From DSOS01 sp035286585 (GTDB lineage Bacteria; Chloroflexota; Anaerolineae; Anaerolineales; UBA4823), in assembly GCA_035286585.1 (NCBI GenBank), contig DATEDC010000015.1, forward strand, positions 1 through 9,316: a stretch of DNA of 9,316 nucleotides, given 5' to 3'. The first letter of the stretch is position 1. Every line of letters begins with the position of its first letter. The notes under the pieces are model-generated. The model searched no databases and was not told where the DNA came from. It was given only the letters and a program-made list of their open reading frames with translations. The position numbers and the translations under genes were made by a program. Shown here piece by piece: positions 1 through 5,371 of the stretch.

Positions 1-52
1 GAGCCATGACTGGTAAAGCCGATTCAAACGAAGGCGAGAGAGGCGACCTCAG

Positions 53-985
53 ATGCTCTGCTCGATTGTGATCCGCGCCTTCAACGAAGAAAAGCACCTC
101 GGCCGGCTGCTGGACGGCATACTGCAGCAGACGATGAGCGATTACGAGATCGTTCTGGTCGATTCGGGCTCCAGCGATGGCACCTTAGACCTCGCCAGGC
201 GCTATCCGGTCAAGGCCGTGCACATCCGCCCGGAGGAGTTCTCGTTCGGCCGCTCGCTCAACCGGGGGATCGAGGCAGCGCAGGGCGAACACATCGTGAT
301 CGCCAGCGCCCACGTTTACCCGGTCTATCCGGACTGGCTGGAGCGCCTGCTGGCACCCTTTGCCGACCCGCGGATCGCCCTGAGCTATGGCAAGCAGCGC
401 GGGGATGCCCTCACCAGGTTCTCCGAAAGGCAAATCTTCCTCCGCTGGTTCCCGGAAGGCTCCACCCTCGACCAGCCCCACCCCTTCTGCAACAACGCCA
501 ATGCCGCCATCCGCCGCTCGGTCTGGGAGCAGCACCCGTACGATGAAAGCCTGAGCGGCCTGGAGGACCTGGCCTGGGCGCGCTGGGCGATGGAGCAGGG
601 CCACCGCATCGCGTACGTCGCCGAGGCGGAGATCGTGCACGTGCACAACGAATCGCCGCGCAGCATCTACAACCGCTACCGCCGCGAAGCCATGGCCTTC
701 AAGCGCATCTACCCCCAGGAGGGTTTCCACCTGTGGGATTTCGCCCGCCTGGTGGCTAGCAACATACTCAGCGACCTGTGGCACGCATCCCGCCAGCGTG
801 CGACCCTGCGCAGCCTGGGGAGCGTCTTCTGGTATCGCTGGATGCAGTTCTGGGGCACCTACCAGGGCTACCGGCAATCCGGCCCGCTCACCTGGCAGCT
901 CCGGCAGACGTTTTATTATCCGAAGGGGCTGGCGTCAACCAGCCAGGCGGCTTCCCGGGATGTGGAACCGATTCGGTATCGGTGA
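53..985 (+). CDS. Family 2 glycosyltransferase (GT-A fold), rhamnosyltransferase-like
   Basis: Likely a cytoplasmic GT2 enzyme adding a nucleotide-activated sugar to a growing surface glycan. The 310-residue protein opens with a GT2 core (SIVIRAFNEE, residues 4-13) and the nucleotide-binding VDSGSSDGT at 36-44. The usual DxD metal motif is replaced by SAHVYP at 85-90; from memory, some rhamnosyltransferase-like GT2 proteins share this. A CNNANAAIRR stretch lies at 146-155, and GLEDLAW at 169-175 supplies the probable catalytic-base region (E171/D172). Residues 200-290 are basic and aromatic, suiting peripheral membrane contact. The start is supported by GAGAGAGG at 36-43, nine bases before the ATG. 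Sugar and linkage cannot be read from sequence. The next gene on this strand is a RAYT, so the operon appears interrupted after this gene. The family call is secure; the specificity is not. Confidence 0.9.
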   Translation: MLCSIVIRAFNEEKHLGRLLDGILQQTMSDYEIVLVDSGSSDGTLDLARRYPVKAVHIRPEEFSFGRSLNRGIEAAQGEHIVIASAHVYPVYPDWLERLLAPFADPRIALSYGKQRGDALTRFSERQIFLRWFPEGSTLDQPHPFCNNANAAIRRSVWEQHPYDESLSGLEDLAWARWAMEQGHRIAYVAEAEIVHVHNESPRSIYNRYRREAMAFKRIYPQEGFHLWDFARLVASNILSDLWHASRQRATLRSLGSVFWYRWMQFWGTYQGYRQSGPLTWQLRQTFYYPKGLASTSQAASRDVEPIRYR

Positions 986-1041
986 TTCAAGATTTACAGC
1001 CTTCGTTTCACGGTAGAATGAATTTCTGAGCCTGTTTTGCA

Positions 1042-1047
1042 TATAAT
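1042..1047 (+). promoter_or_regulatory. Possible -10 box (TATAAT) ahead of RAYT gene
   Basis: A perfect TATAAT hexamer occurs in the gap and points toward the RAYT gene. The hexamer at 17-base spacing upstream (TGAATT, 1019-1024) is a poor -35 match, and the TG before the box is one base out of register for an extended -10. Chloroflexota promoter rules are also poorly defined. This is a weak candidate only. Confidence 0.22.
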
Positions 1048-1057
1048 CTACCTGTAG

Positions 1058-1068
1058 CGCCATAGCAA
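1058..1068 (+). repeat. 11-bp direct repeat, left copy (CGCCATAGCAA)
   Basis: CGCCATAGCAA occurs here and again at 1887-1897, bracketing the RAYT gene and its upstream hairpins (about 830 bases). It may be an insertion scar or target duplication. IS200-type enzymes do not normally make target duplications, so chance, or integration by another route, remains possible. Confidence 0.45.
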
Positions 1069-1199
1069 GCGTCAGAGGGAATACAAAACAGGTCGTGATC
1101 GAAAACCCTAAATGGCGGGGTTGGGCGCTGGGCGTTTTTGGAAATCAGCGACCCGTGGGATGCACAGAATACTATTTGGGCCTTCACGAGGAGCAAATA

Positions 1200-1261
1200 A
1201 CGACTTACGTCGTTACTACTGTCACTACCGGATCGGCTTTCGTAATGACGACGTAAGTCGT
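1200..1261. repeat. REP/BIME-like inverted pair of small hairpins
   Basis: ACGACTTACGTCGT (1200-1213) and ACGACGTAAGTCGT (1248-1261) are perfect 14-bp inverted copies. Each arm is also a hairpin by itself, with 5-bp stem ACGAC/GTCGT and a four-base loop (TTAC or GTAA). When the arms pair with each other, the long stem continues with a G-T pair, an A-T pair, one mismatch and three more pairs (out to 1219/1242). GTAA lies just 5' of each hairpin: on the plus strand at 1242-1245 for the right unit, and on the minus strand (1216 to 1213) for the left unit. Two head-tagged hairpins in opposite orientation beside a RAYT gene resemble a BIME, the paired-REP unit used by RAYT proteins. The hairpins are seen directly; recognition by this RAYT is inferred. 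Confidence 0.65.
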
Positions 1262-1279
1262 CCGGTTGGAAAATTTGCC

Positions 1280-1894
1280 GTGCCTTACGATTATCGTCAG
1301 ATTACCCCCGAACAACGCGCTGAACTCGTCCGCCAGCGAAAAGAACGCGGTTACCCTCTTCACGCGCCGCCCCATCCCTTTCGATTTCCAGGGTATTACC
1401 TAATCACCGCGGTGAATTACGAACATGCGCATATCATGGCTGACCCCGCCCGCCGCACCACGTTCGAGGCGCGCCTGCTGGAAGAAATGAACGCAGTTGG
1501 CGCCGAGAGCGCCGGTTGGGTTGTCCTTCCCAATCATTACCATATCCTGTTGGGCGTTCAAACCTTCGATATCATCCCCAAGGTCATAAAAAGGTTGCAT
1601 AATGGCAGTTCTTATGAGTGGAATCGCACAGATGGGCTGGCTGGGCAGCGCCGCGTCTGGTACAAATACTATGACAGAATGATCCGAAACCAGGAGCATT
1701 ATTTTCAGACGCTGAACTACATTCATCTCAATCCCCACAAACATGGTTATGTTCAGGACCCGAATGAATGGCCCTGGTCGAGTCTGTCTATGTACTACGA
1801 GGAACGTGGTCGCCAATGGCTGCGCGAGAAATGGACTGAATACACTCCAACGAGGGGATTTGGCGATGGCTGGGACGATGACTCACCGCCATAG
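1280..1894 (+). CDS. REP-associated tyrosine transposase (RAYT), Y1_Tnp/IS200-like HUH nuclease
   Basis: A single-strand DNA endonuclease-like protein of the Y1_Tnp (PF01797) family; relatives cut REP hairpins through a tyrosine. With the GTG start the protein has 204 residues. The HUH motif is LPNHYHILL (H86, H88), and the probable nucleophile is Y147 in NYIHLNP, followed by the family-typical WPWSS at 164-168. The N-terminus PYDYRQITPEQRAEL matches the style of bacterial members I know, which is why I prefer GTG 1280 to the upstream ATG at 1160 or the start at 1112; the latter two would translate through a strong palindrome. The Shine-Dalgarno is weak (TTGGA, about 10 bases upstream). Base composition is visibly less GC-rich than the flanking genes. 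It sits alone between sugar genes, with REP-like hairpins directly upstream and an 11-bp direct repeat on both sides. All catalytic residues look intact. Confidence 0.88.
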   Translation: MPYDYRQITPEQRAELVRQRKERGYPLHAPPHPFRFPGYYLITAVNYEHAHIMADPARRTTFEARLLEEMNAVGAESAGWVVLPNHYHILLGVQTFDIIPKVIKRLHNGSSYEWNRTDGLAGQRRVWYKYYDRMIRNQEHYFQTLNYIHLNPHKHGYVQDPNEWPWSSLSMYYEERGRQWLREKWTEYTPTRGFGDGWDDDSPP

Positions 1895-1897
1895 CAA
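1887..1897 (+). repeat. 11-bp direct repeat, right copy (CGCCATAGCAA)
   Basis: An exact copy of 1058-1068. It overlaps the last codons and TAG stop of the RAYT gene, so the inserted segment, if real, ends with the gene itself. The next gene's ribosome-binding site (GGAGA, 1912-1916) lies just outside it. Confidence 0.45.
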
Positions 1898-1924
1898 AAT
1901 CTGTATTTATTGGAGAAAATAACC

Positions 1925-2599
1925 ATGCCTGAGATCGTCGCCCTGGTCCCCATGCGCCACCACTCGCAAAGAGTGCCGGGCAAGAATTACCGCCCGCTGG
2001 CGGGCAAGCCGCTCTACCAGCACATCCTGGCGACCCTGCTGGCCTGCCCGGAGATCTCCTCCGTGGTGGTGGATACCGACAGCCCGCCGATCATCGCCGG
2101 GCTGGGGCAGGATTTCCCGCAGGTGCGCATCCTGGAGCGCCCGGAAACGCTCAAAGGCGACTCCGTCCCGATGAACGCCATCCTGGCTTACGATACCTCC
2201 CAGGTGGGGGCAGATTTCTACCTGCAAACCCACAGCACCAACCCGCTCTTGAAACCGGGCACGATCTCAAACGCCATCCGGTTTTTCCTGGATAAATACC
2301 CCGGCTACGATTCGCTCTTCTCGGTCACCCGCCGGCAAACCCGGCTGTGGGACAAGCTCGGGCGAGCGATCAACCACAACCCGGCTGTCCTGCTGCAAAC
2401 CCAGGACCTGCCCCCGGTCTACGAGGAGAACTCCTGCCTGTATATTTTCACCCGAGAAAACTTGCTGAGCCGTCACAACCGCCTGGGCGAGCGCCCGCTG
2501 ATGTTCGAGATCGAAGCGGCGGAGGCCTGGGACATCGACGAAGAGCTGGATTTCGAGATCGTCGATTTCCTGCTGAGGCGCGAGTCAGGCGCAGGCTGA
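1925..2599 (+). CDS. Acylneuraminate cytidylyltransferase-like enzyme (NeuA/CMP-sugar synthetase)
   Basis: Predicted to activate a 3-deoxy-2-keto acidic sugar with CTP, giving a CMP-sugar (COG1083-like). The 224-residue length suits the single-domain family. Motifs: VPMRHHSQRVPGKN at 8-21 (canonical IPARxGSKRIPxKN, with the R11, S14, R16 and K20 equivalents kept), VVVDTDS at 47-53, LQTHSTNPLL at 100-109, ENSCLYIF at 168-175, and the metal-binding DIDEELDF at 203-210 (D203, D205). ATG 1925 is chosen over the TTG at 1910 because GGAGA (1912-1916) lies eight bases before it and the protein then opens at the conserved strand. It is followed 25 bases later by a D-2-hydroxyacid dehydrogenase and then an SDR. 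HHS instead of xGS in the first motif suggests a divergent substrate; no nonulosonate synthase (NeuB) is visible in the window. The KdsB family is a less likely alternative. Confidence 0.85.
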   Translation: MPEIVALVPMRHHSQRVPGKNYRPLAGKPLYQHILATLLACPEISSVVVDTDSPPIIAGLGQDFPQVRILERPETLKGDSVPMNAILAYDTSQVGADFYLQTHSTNPLLKPGTISNAIRFFLDKYPGYDSLFSVTRRQTRLWDKLGRAINHNPAVLLQTQDLPPVYEENSCLYIFTRENLLSRHNRLGERPLMFEIEAAEAWDIDEELDFEIVDFLLRRESGAG

Positions 2600-2624
2600 G
2601 CATTTCTATTCACCCCCCGCGAAT

Positions 2625-3614
2625 ATGACGACGGTCTTACTCTCCGCCCCGTACATGATCCCCATCATCGGGCGCTTCCAACCGCTGTTCGATCATTACC
2701 AGATCGAGCTGCTCGTCGCCGACGTCCAGGAGCGCCTAGACGAGGAGCAGCTCCTGGCGTACGCCGGGCAGATCGACGGGGCGCTGTGCGGGGACGATTA
2801 CTATACCGCACCCGTCCTGGAAGCCTGCGCCCCGCGCCTGAAGGTGATCTCGAAATGGGGCACAGGCATCGATGCGATCGACAGCCAGGCCGCGGCTCGC
2901 CTGGGCGTCCAGGTGGGGCGCACGCCAAACGCCTTCACCCTGCCGGTCGCCGATACGGTCATGGGTTACATGCTGGCGTTCGCCCGCCGCCAGCCCTGGA
3001 TGGACCGGGAGATGAAAGCTGGCAAATGGAACAAAATCCCCGGGCGCTCCTTGAGCGAGTGCACCCTGGGGGTGGTTGGCGTGGGCAACTGCGGCAAGGC
3101 TGTGCTGCGCCGCGCCAGGGCGTTTGGCATGCGGCTGCTCGGCAACGATATCGTCGAGATCGCCCCCGATTTCCTCCTGGAACACGGGGTGGAAATGACC
3201 TCCCTGCCCGACCTGCTCAGCCGCAGCGATTTCGTCAGCCTGAACTGCGACCTCAACCCAACCAGCTATCACCTGATCGGCGCCGGGGCGCTGGCAGCCA
3301 TGCGCCCCGAAGCCGTGCTGATCAACACCGCCCGCGGGCAGGTGGTGGACGAACACGCCCTGGTCGCCGCCCTGCAGATGGGAACTATCGCCGGGGCCGC
3401 CCTGGACGTCTTCGAAGTCGAGCCACTGCCGGTGGACAGCCCACTGCGGGAGATGGATAACGTGCTGCTGGCGCCGCATAACGCCAATTCCAGCCCGCAG
3501 GCCTGGGAGCGGGTGCACTGGAACACGATCCGCAACCTGCTGCAAGGCCTGGGAATCCCGCTGGATGAGCAGTTCGAGGCGCTGAAACGCGAGGCGTCGA
3601 GACGCCAGATTTAA
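2625..3614 (+). CDS. D-2-hydroxyacid dehydrogenase (phosphoglycerate dehydrogenase-like), NAD-dependent
   Basis: Predicted to interconvert a 2-keto acid and a D-2-hydroxy acid with NAD(H). The 329 residues form the usual split catalytic domain (about 1-105 and 295-329) around a Rossmann domain. GVGNCG at 152-157 is the dinucleotide loop, and D175 at the end of the second strand favours NAD over NADP. The catalytic triad is complete: R237 in NTARGQVVDE, E266 in DVFEVEP and H285 in LAPHNAN. A WGTGIDAID segment at 78-86 is typical of the phosphoglycerate dehydrogenase branch. It lacks the C-terminal ACT domain of long SerA enzymes, and its place between a CMP-sugar synthetase and an SDR suggests action on a sugar acid rather than serine synthesis (inference). 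There is no clear Shine-Dalgarno before the ATG, so coupling to the upstream gene is possible. Confidence 0.9.
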   Translation: MTTVLLSAPYMIPIIGRFQPLFDHYQIELLVADVQERLDEEQLLAYAGQIDGALCGDDYYTAPVLEACAPRLKVISKWGTGIDAIDSQAAARLGVQVGRTPNAFTLPVADTVMGYMLAFARRQPWMDREMKAGKWNKIPGRSLSECTLGVVGVGNCGKAVLRRARAFGMRLLGNDIVEIAPDFLLEHGVEMTSLPDLLSRSDFVSLNCDLNPTSYHLIGAGALAAMRPEAVLINTARGQVVDEHALVAALQMGTIAGAALDVFEVEPLPVDSPLREMDNVLLAPHNANSSPQAWERVHWNTIRNLLQGLGIPLDEQFEALKREASRRQI

Positions 3615-3645
3615 GGCGGCTAAACAAACGCTCAAATTTACTTTT

Positions 3646-4449
3646 ATGAACCACCAAGACACCAAGACACGGAGAATCCTTAAAAATCAATCACTCCCAC
3701 GCACCGTTTTGATCACCGGCGCCTCCGGCGGCATTGGCCGCGCCACCGTGCAGCACTTCGCCCAGGCAGGCTGGCGCGTGATCGGCGTGGACCGCTCACC
3801 CTTCGGCGAGGGCTTCCCCGCCGACGGCCTGTTCATCCAGGCGGACATCTCCCTGGGCGCCAACCTGGAGACGATCTTCTCCCAGGCGCGCGCCTTTACC
3901 GGCTATTTGAACGCCCTGGTGAACAATGCTGCCCTGCAAGTCGCCAAGCCGCTGCTGCAGACAAGCGTCGAGGAGTGGGACGCAGTGATGGCCTCCAACC
4001 TGCGCTCGGTGTTCCTGGGCATCAAGCTGGCCCACCCGCTGCTCAAAGCCGCTGGCGGGGGCGCCATCGTCAACGTGTCCTCCGTCCACGCGGTGGCGAC
4101 CTCGGCGAACATCGCCGCCTACGCCGCCAGCAAAGGCGGGCTGCTGGCGCTGACGCGCGCCATCGCCATCGAATTCGCCGCGGATAACATCCGCGCCAAC
4201 GCCATCCTGCCCGGAGCGGTGGATACCCCCATGCTGCGCGCCGGCCTTAGCCGCGGGCATCTAAATGGTGAAGATATCAGCGAGCGCCTGGATAACCTGG
4301 CGCGCAAGACGGTCAGCGGGCGGGTCGGTCGCCCGGAGGAGATCGCCCGCGCCATTTACTTCCTGGCGGATGAAAGCCAGTCCTCCTTCATGACCGGGCA
4401 GGCTTTGATCGTAGATGGCGGCGCCACCGCCAGGTTGAGCACCGAATGA
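3646..4449 (+). CDS. Short-chain dehydrogenase/reductase (SDR), classical type
   Basis: A cytosolic NAD(P)-dependent oxidoreductase of 267 residues, probably acting on a sugar or sugar-acid hydroxyl in the CMP-sugar module. Motifs: TGASGGIG at 24-31, D49 at the end of strand 2 (favouring NAD), NNAA at 93-96, N118, catalytic S146, Y159 and K163 (YxxxK, Ser-Tyr spacing 13), PGAVDTPM at 189-196, and the usual C-terminal SSFMTGQALIVDGG. FabG-like enzymes share this outline, but the neighbourhood argues for sugar chemistry. The first ten residues come largely from an 8-bp repeat. The only other in-frame start is TTG at codon 22, inside the first Rossmann strand, so ATG 3646 is kept. The stop TGA overlaps an ATG (ATGA, 4446-4449) that opens the first of two 15-codon mini-ORFs copied from this gene's own end. 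Confidence 0.9.
   Translation: MNHQDTKTRRILKNQSLPRTVLITGASGGIGRATVQHFAQAGWRVIGVDRSPFGEGFPADGLFIQADISLGANLETIFSQARAFTGYLNALVNNAALQVAKPLLQTSVEEWDAVMASNLRSVFLGIKLAHPLLKAAGGGAIVNVSSVHAVATSANIAAYAASKGGLLALTRAIAIEFAADNIRANAILPGAVDTPMLRAGLSRGHLNGEDISERLDNLARKTVSGRVGRPEEIARAIYFLADESQSSFMTGQALIVDGGATARLSTE
3652..3675 (+). repeat. Three tandem 8-bp units (CACCAAGA type) at the SDR start
   Basis: CACCAAGA at 3652-3659, the same at 3660-3667, then CACGGAGA at 3668-3675. I recognise this as resembling a dispersed CACCAAGACAC-type repeat that is common between genes in many bacteria. It begins six bases after the ATG at 3646, so it supplies codons 3-10 of the SDR (HQDTKTRR). The repeat is seen directly; its dispersed nature is from memory. 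Confidence 0.6.
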
Positions 4450-4493
4450 GAGTCGAAAGTGGCGGCGCCACTGCCAGGTTGAGCACCGAATGA
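4446..4493 (+). other. Candidate 15-codon mini-ORF 1 (MRVESGGATARLSTE)
   Basis: The ATG at 4446 overlaps the SDR stop (ATGA) and the frame ends with TGA at 4491-4493. The peptide repeats the last 12 SDR residues after position 3, with D changed to S and V to E. A ribosome finishing the SDR could restart here by stop-start coupling. Translation is inferred; the peptide may have no function beyond carrying ribosomes onward. Confidence 0.35.
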
Positions 4494-4537
4494 GAGTCGT
4501 GAGTGGCGGCGCCACTGCCCGCCTGAGCATTGAATGA
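4490..4537 (+). other. Candidate 15-codon mini-ORF 2 (MRVVSGGATARLSIE)
   Basis: The ATG at 4490 overlaps the mini-ORF 1 stop, and its own TGA (4535-4537) overlaps the ATG at 4534 of the DUF115 gene. Compared with mini-ORF 1, two codons changed synonymously and two changed residue (E4V, T14I). The reading frame is open in both copies. Translation is not demonstrated. Confidence 0.35.
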
Positions 4538-5343
4538 GCGCGCTGCAGCAGCTTAAAAATCGCGCCCCGGAGCCGCTGCGGCGCAGTCTCAGCCGCGTGC
4601 GCTATGGTTTGCGGCACGCCGCCTACTGGCCTGCCGCCACCTTCCACCCCTGGCGGCGGGCGAGCGTTCGCCTGCTCGGCGATCTGAAGGATATCCATCG
4701 CGGCCAAAGAGCGTTTATCATCGGCAACGGCCCCAGCCTGAAGCAAACCGATCTCGCCCGCTTGCAGGATGAATTCACCTTCGGCATGAATCGCTTCTAC
4801 ATGCTGTTCCCCGAGCTGGGTTTTTCCAGCACCTATTTCCTGACGGTGAACAGCCTGGTGATCGAGCAGTGCGCCGAGGATATCCGCCGCCTCCCAGTCC
4901 CCAAATTCCTTTCCTGGCGCTCGCGAAGCCTGATCCAACCCACCGAGGACACGATCTTCCTGCACACCACCTACGCCGGGGCCAAATTCGCCTCGGACGC
5001 GCGCGGCCGGCTGTGGGAAGGGGCAACGGTCACCTACGTGGCTCTCCAGCTTGCATTCCACATGGGATTCGACCAGGTGATCCTGATTGGCGTGGATCAC
5101 AGCTTCGTCACCCAGGGGGTGCCCAACACGACCGTGGTTTCCCAGGGCGACGACCCGGACCATTTCCACGCCAATTATTTTGGCAAGGGCTTTCGCTGGC
5201 AGCTCCCCGACCTGGAGACCTCCGAGCAGGCCTACCGCATGGCGCGCCAGGCTTACCAGCGCCGCGGGCGCCAGGTGCTGGACGCCACCATCAGCGGCAA
5301 TCTCACCGTTTTTCCCAAAGTCGAATACAATTCATTGTTTTAG
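4534..5343 (+). CDS. DUF115/MptE-like (PF01973) protein, GT42 sialyltransferase-like; candidate glycosyltransferase
   Basis: This 269-residue protein carries the DUF115 signature seen in archaeal MptE and in flagellin-modifying Maf proteins. A basic N-terminus (1-45) precedes RAFIIGNGPSLKQTDLARL at 59-77, then N86 in FGMNRFYM, LWEGATVTYVALQLAFHMGFDQVILIGVDHSF at 160-191 and DPDHFHANYFGKGF at 207-220 (H210, H212). From memory, the GNGPSL...D..RL...F...N.FY order, and the later ALGx-x-I-L-x-GxD strand, match Campylobacter CstI/CstII sialyltransferases (GT42). Together with the CMP-sugar synthetase 2 kb upstream, this suggests transfer of a CMP-activated sugar (inference). The start ATG lies in the third 44-bp unit and overlaps a preceding stop, so translation may depend on coupling. 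A pterin-pyrophosphokinase role is unlikely here because no folate or methanopterin genes are nearby. Confidence 0.8.
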   Translation: MSALQQLKNRAPEPLRRSLSRVRYGLRHAAYWPAATFHPWRRASVRLLGDLKDIHRGQRAFIIGNGPSLKQTDLARLQDEFTFGMNRFYMLFPELGFSSTYFLTVNSLVIEQCAEDIRRLPVPKFLSWRSRSLIQPTEDTIFLHTTYAGAKFASDARGRLWEGATVTYVALQLAFHMGFDQVILIGVDHSFVTQGVPNTTVVSQGDDPDHFHANYFGKGFRWQLPDLETSEQAYRMARQAYQRRGRQVLDATISGNLTVFPKVEYNSLF

Positions 5344-5371
5344 TCGCCAGCCCCTCTGAGTCAGCCATATC

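Larger units (their letters stand above)
1031..1092. repeat. 9-bp perfect inverted repeat with 44-base spacer
   Basis: CCTGTTTTG at 1031-1039 is the exact reverse complement of CAAAACAGG at 1084-1092. Past one mismatch, two further pairs form (1041-1042 with 1081-1082), and a G-T pair flanks the outside (1030/1093). The spacer contains a TATAAT at 1042-1047 and the first copy of the CGCCATAGCAA direct repeat. It could mark the left edge of an inserted segment, or fold as an RNA leader. There is no T-run after it, so a standard intrinsic terminator is unlikely. Confidence 0.5.
986..1279. other. Non-coding gap with nested inverted repeats upstream of RAYT gene
   Basis: This 294-base gap lies between the GT2 stop and the chosen RAYT start. 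An open frame in the RAYT register runs back to 1112, but its residues look like no known RAYT N-terminus and it crosses a strong palindrome, so I treat it as non-coding. The gap holds a 9-bp inverted repeat (1031-1039 with 1084-1092), a TATAAT at 1042-1047, one arm of an 11-bp direct repeat (1058-1068) and a double-hairpin inverted repeat (1200-1261). It is less GC-rich than the sugar genes, as is the RAYT gene, which fits both arriving together. Confidence 0.6.
4416..4547 (+). repeat. Three tandem 44-bp units copied from the SDR 3' end
   Basis: Unit 1 (4416-4459) contains the last SDR codons and stop; unit 2 is 4460-4503; unit 3 is 4504-4547 and contains the start codon of the next gene. 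TGGCGGCGCCA recurs at 4416, 4460 and 4504. Units 1 and 2 differ at three positions. Unit 3 is more diverged in the middle and loses similarity after GAATGAG. Read in the SDR register, all three encode GGATARLS(T/I)E then stop, and in unit 3 the Arg and Leu codons changed synonymously (AGG to CGC, TTG to CTG). The 44-base period equals 15 codons plus a stop, less a four-base ATGA overlap. Confidence 0.92.

Noticed and set aside
1..52. Tail of an upstream gene
   Set aside because: Stops occur at 7-9 and 14-16 in two frames, and the third frame runs into the GT2 gene. Nothing in the few residues identifies a product.
778..1029. 83-codon plus-strand frame overlapping the end of the first GT2
   Set aside because: It is an out-of-frame shadow of the GT2 C-terminus, with no ribosome-binding site and no recognisable motif.
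1112..1279. Upstream extension of the RAYT reading frame
   Set aside because: The added 56 residues resemble no known RAYT N-terminus and would be translated through a long perfect palindrome. GTG 1280 restores the family-like PYDYR opening.
2736..3665. 309-codon open frame on the minus strand
   Set aside because: It lies antisense to a dehydrogenase with an intact catalytic triad. Long antisense frames are common in GC-rich DNA, and its translation shows no recognisable motif.
4416..4547. CRISPR-like array (three 44-bp units)
   Set aside because: Units are directly adjacent with no variable spacers, derive from the SDR coding end, and no cas genes are nearby.
4261..5169. 302-codon open frame on the minus strand across the SDR end, 44-bp units and DUF115 gene
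   Set aside because: It is antisense to two well-supported genes; the composition looks like a shadow frame and has no start signal.
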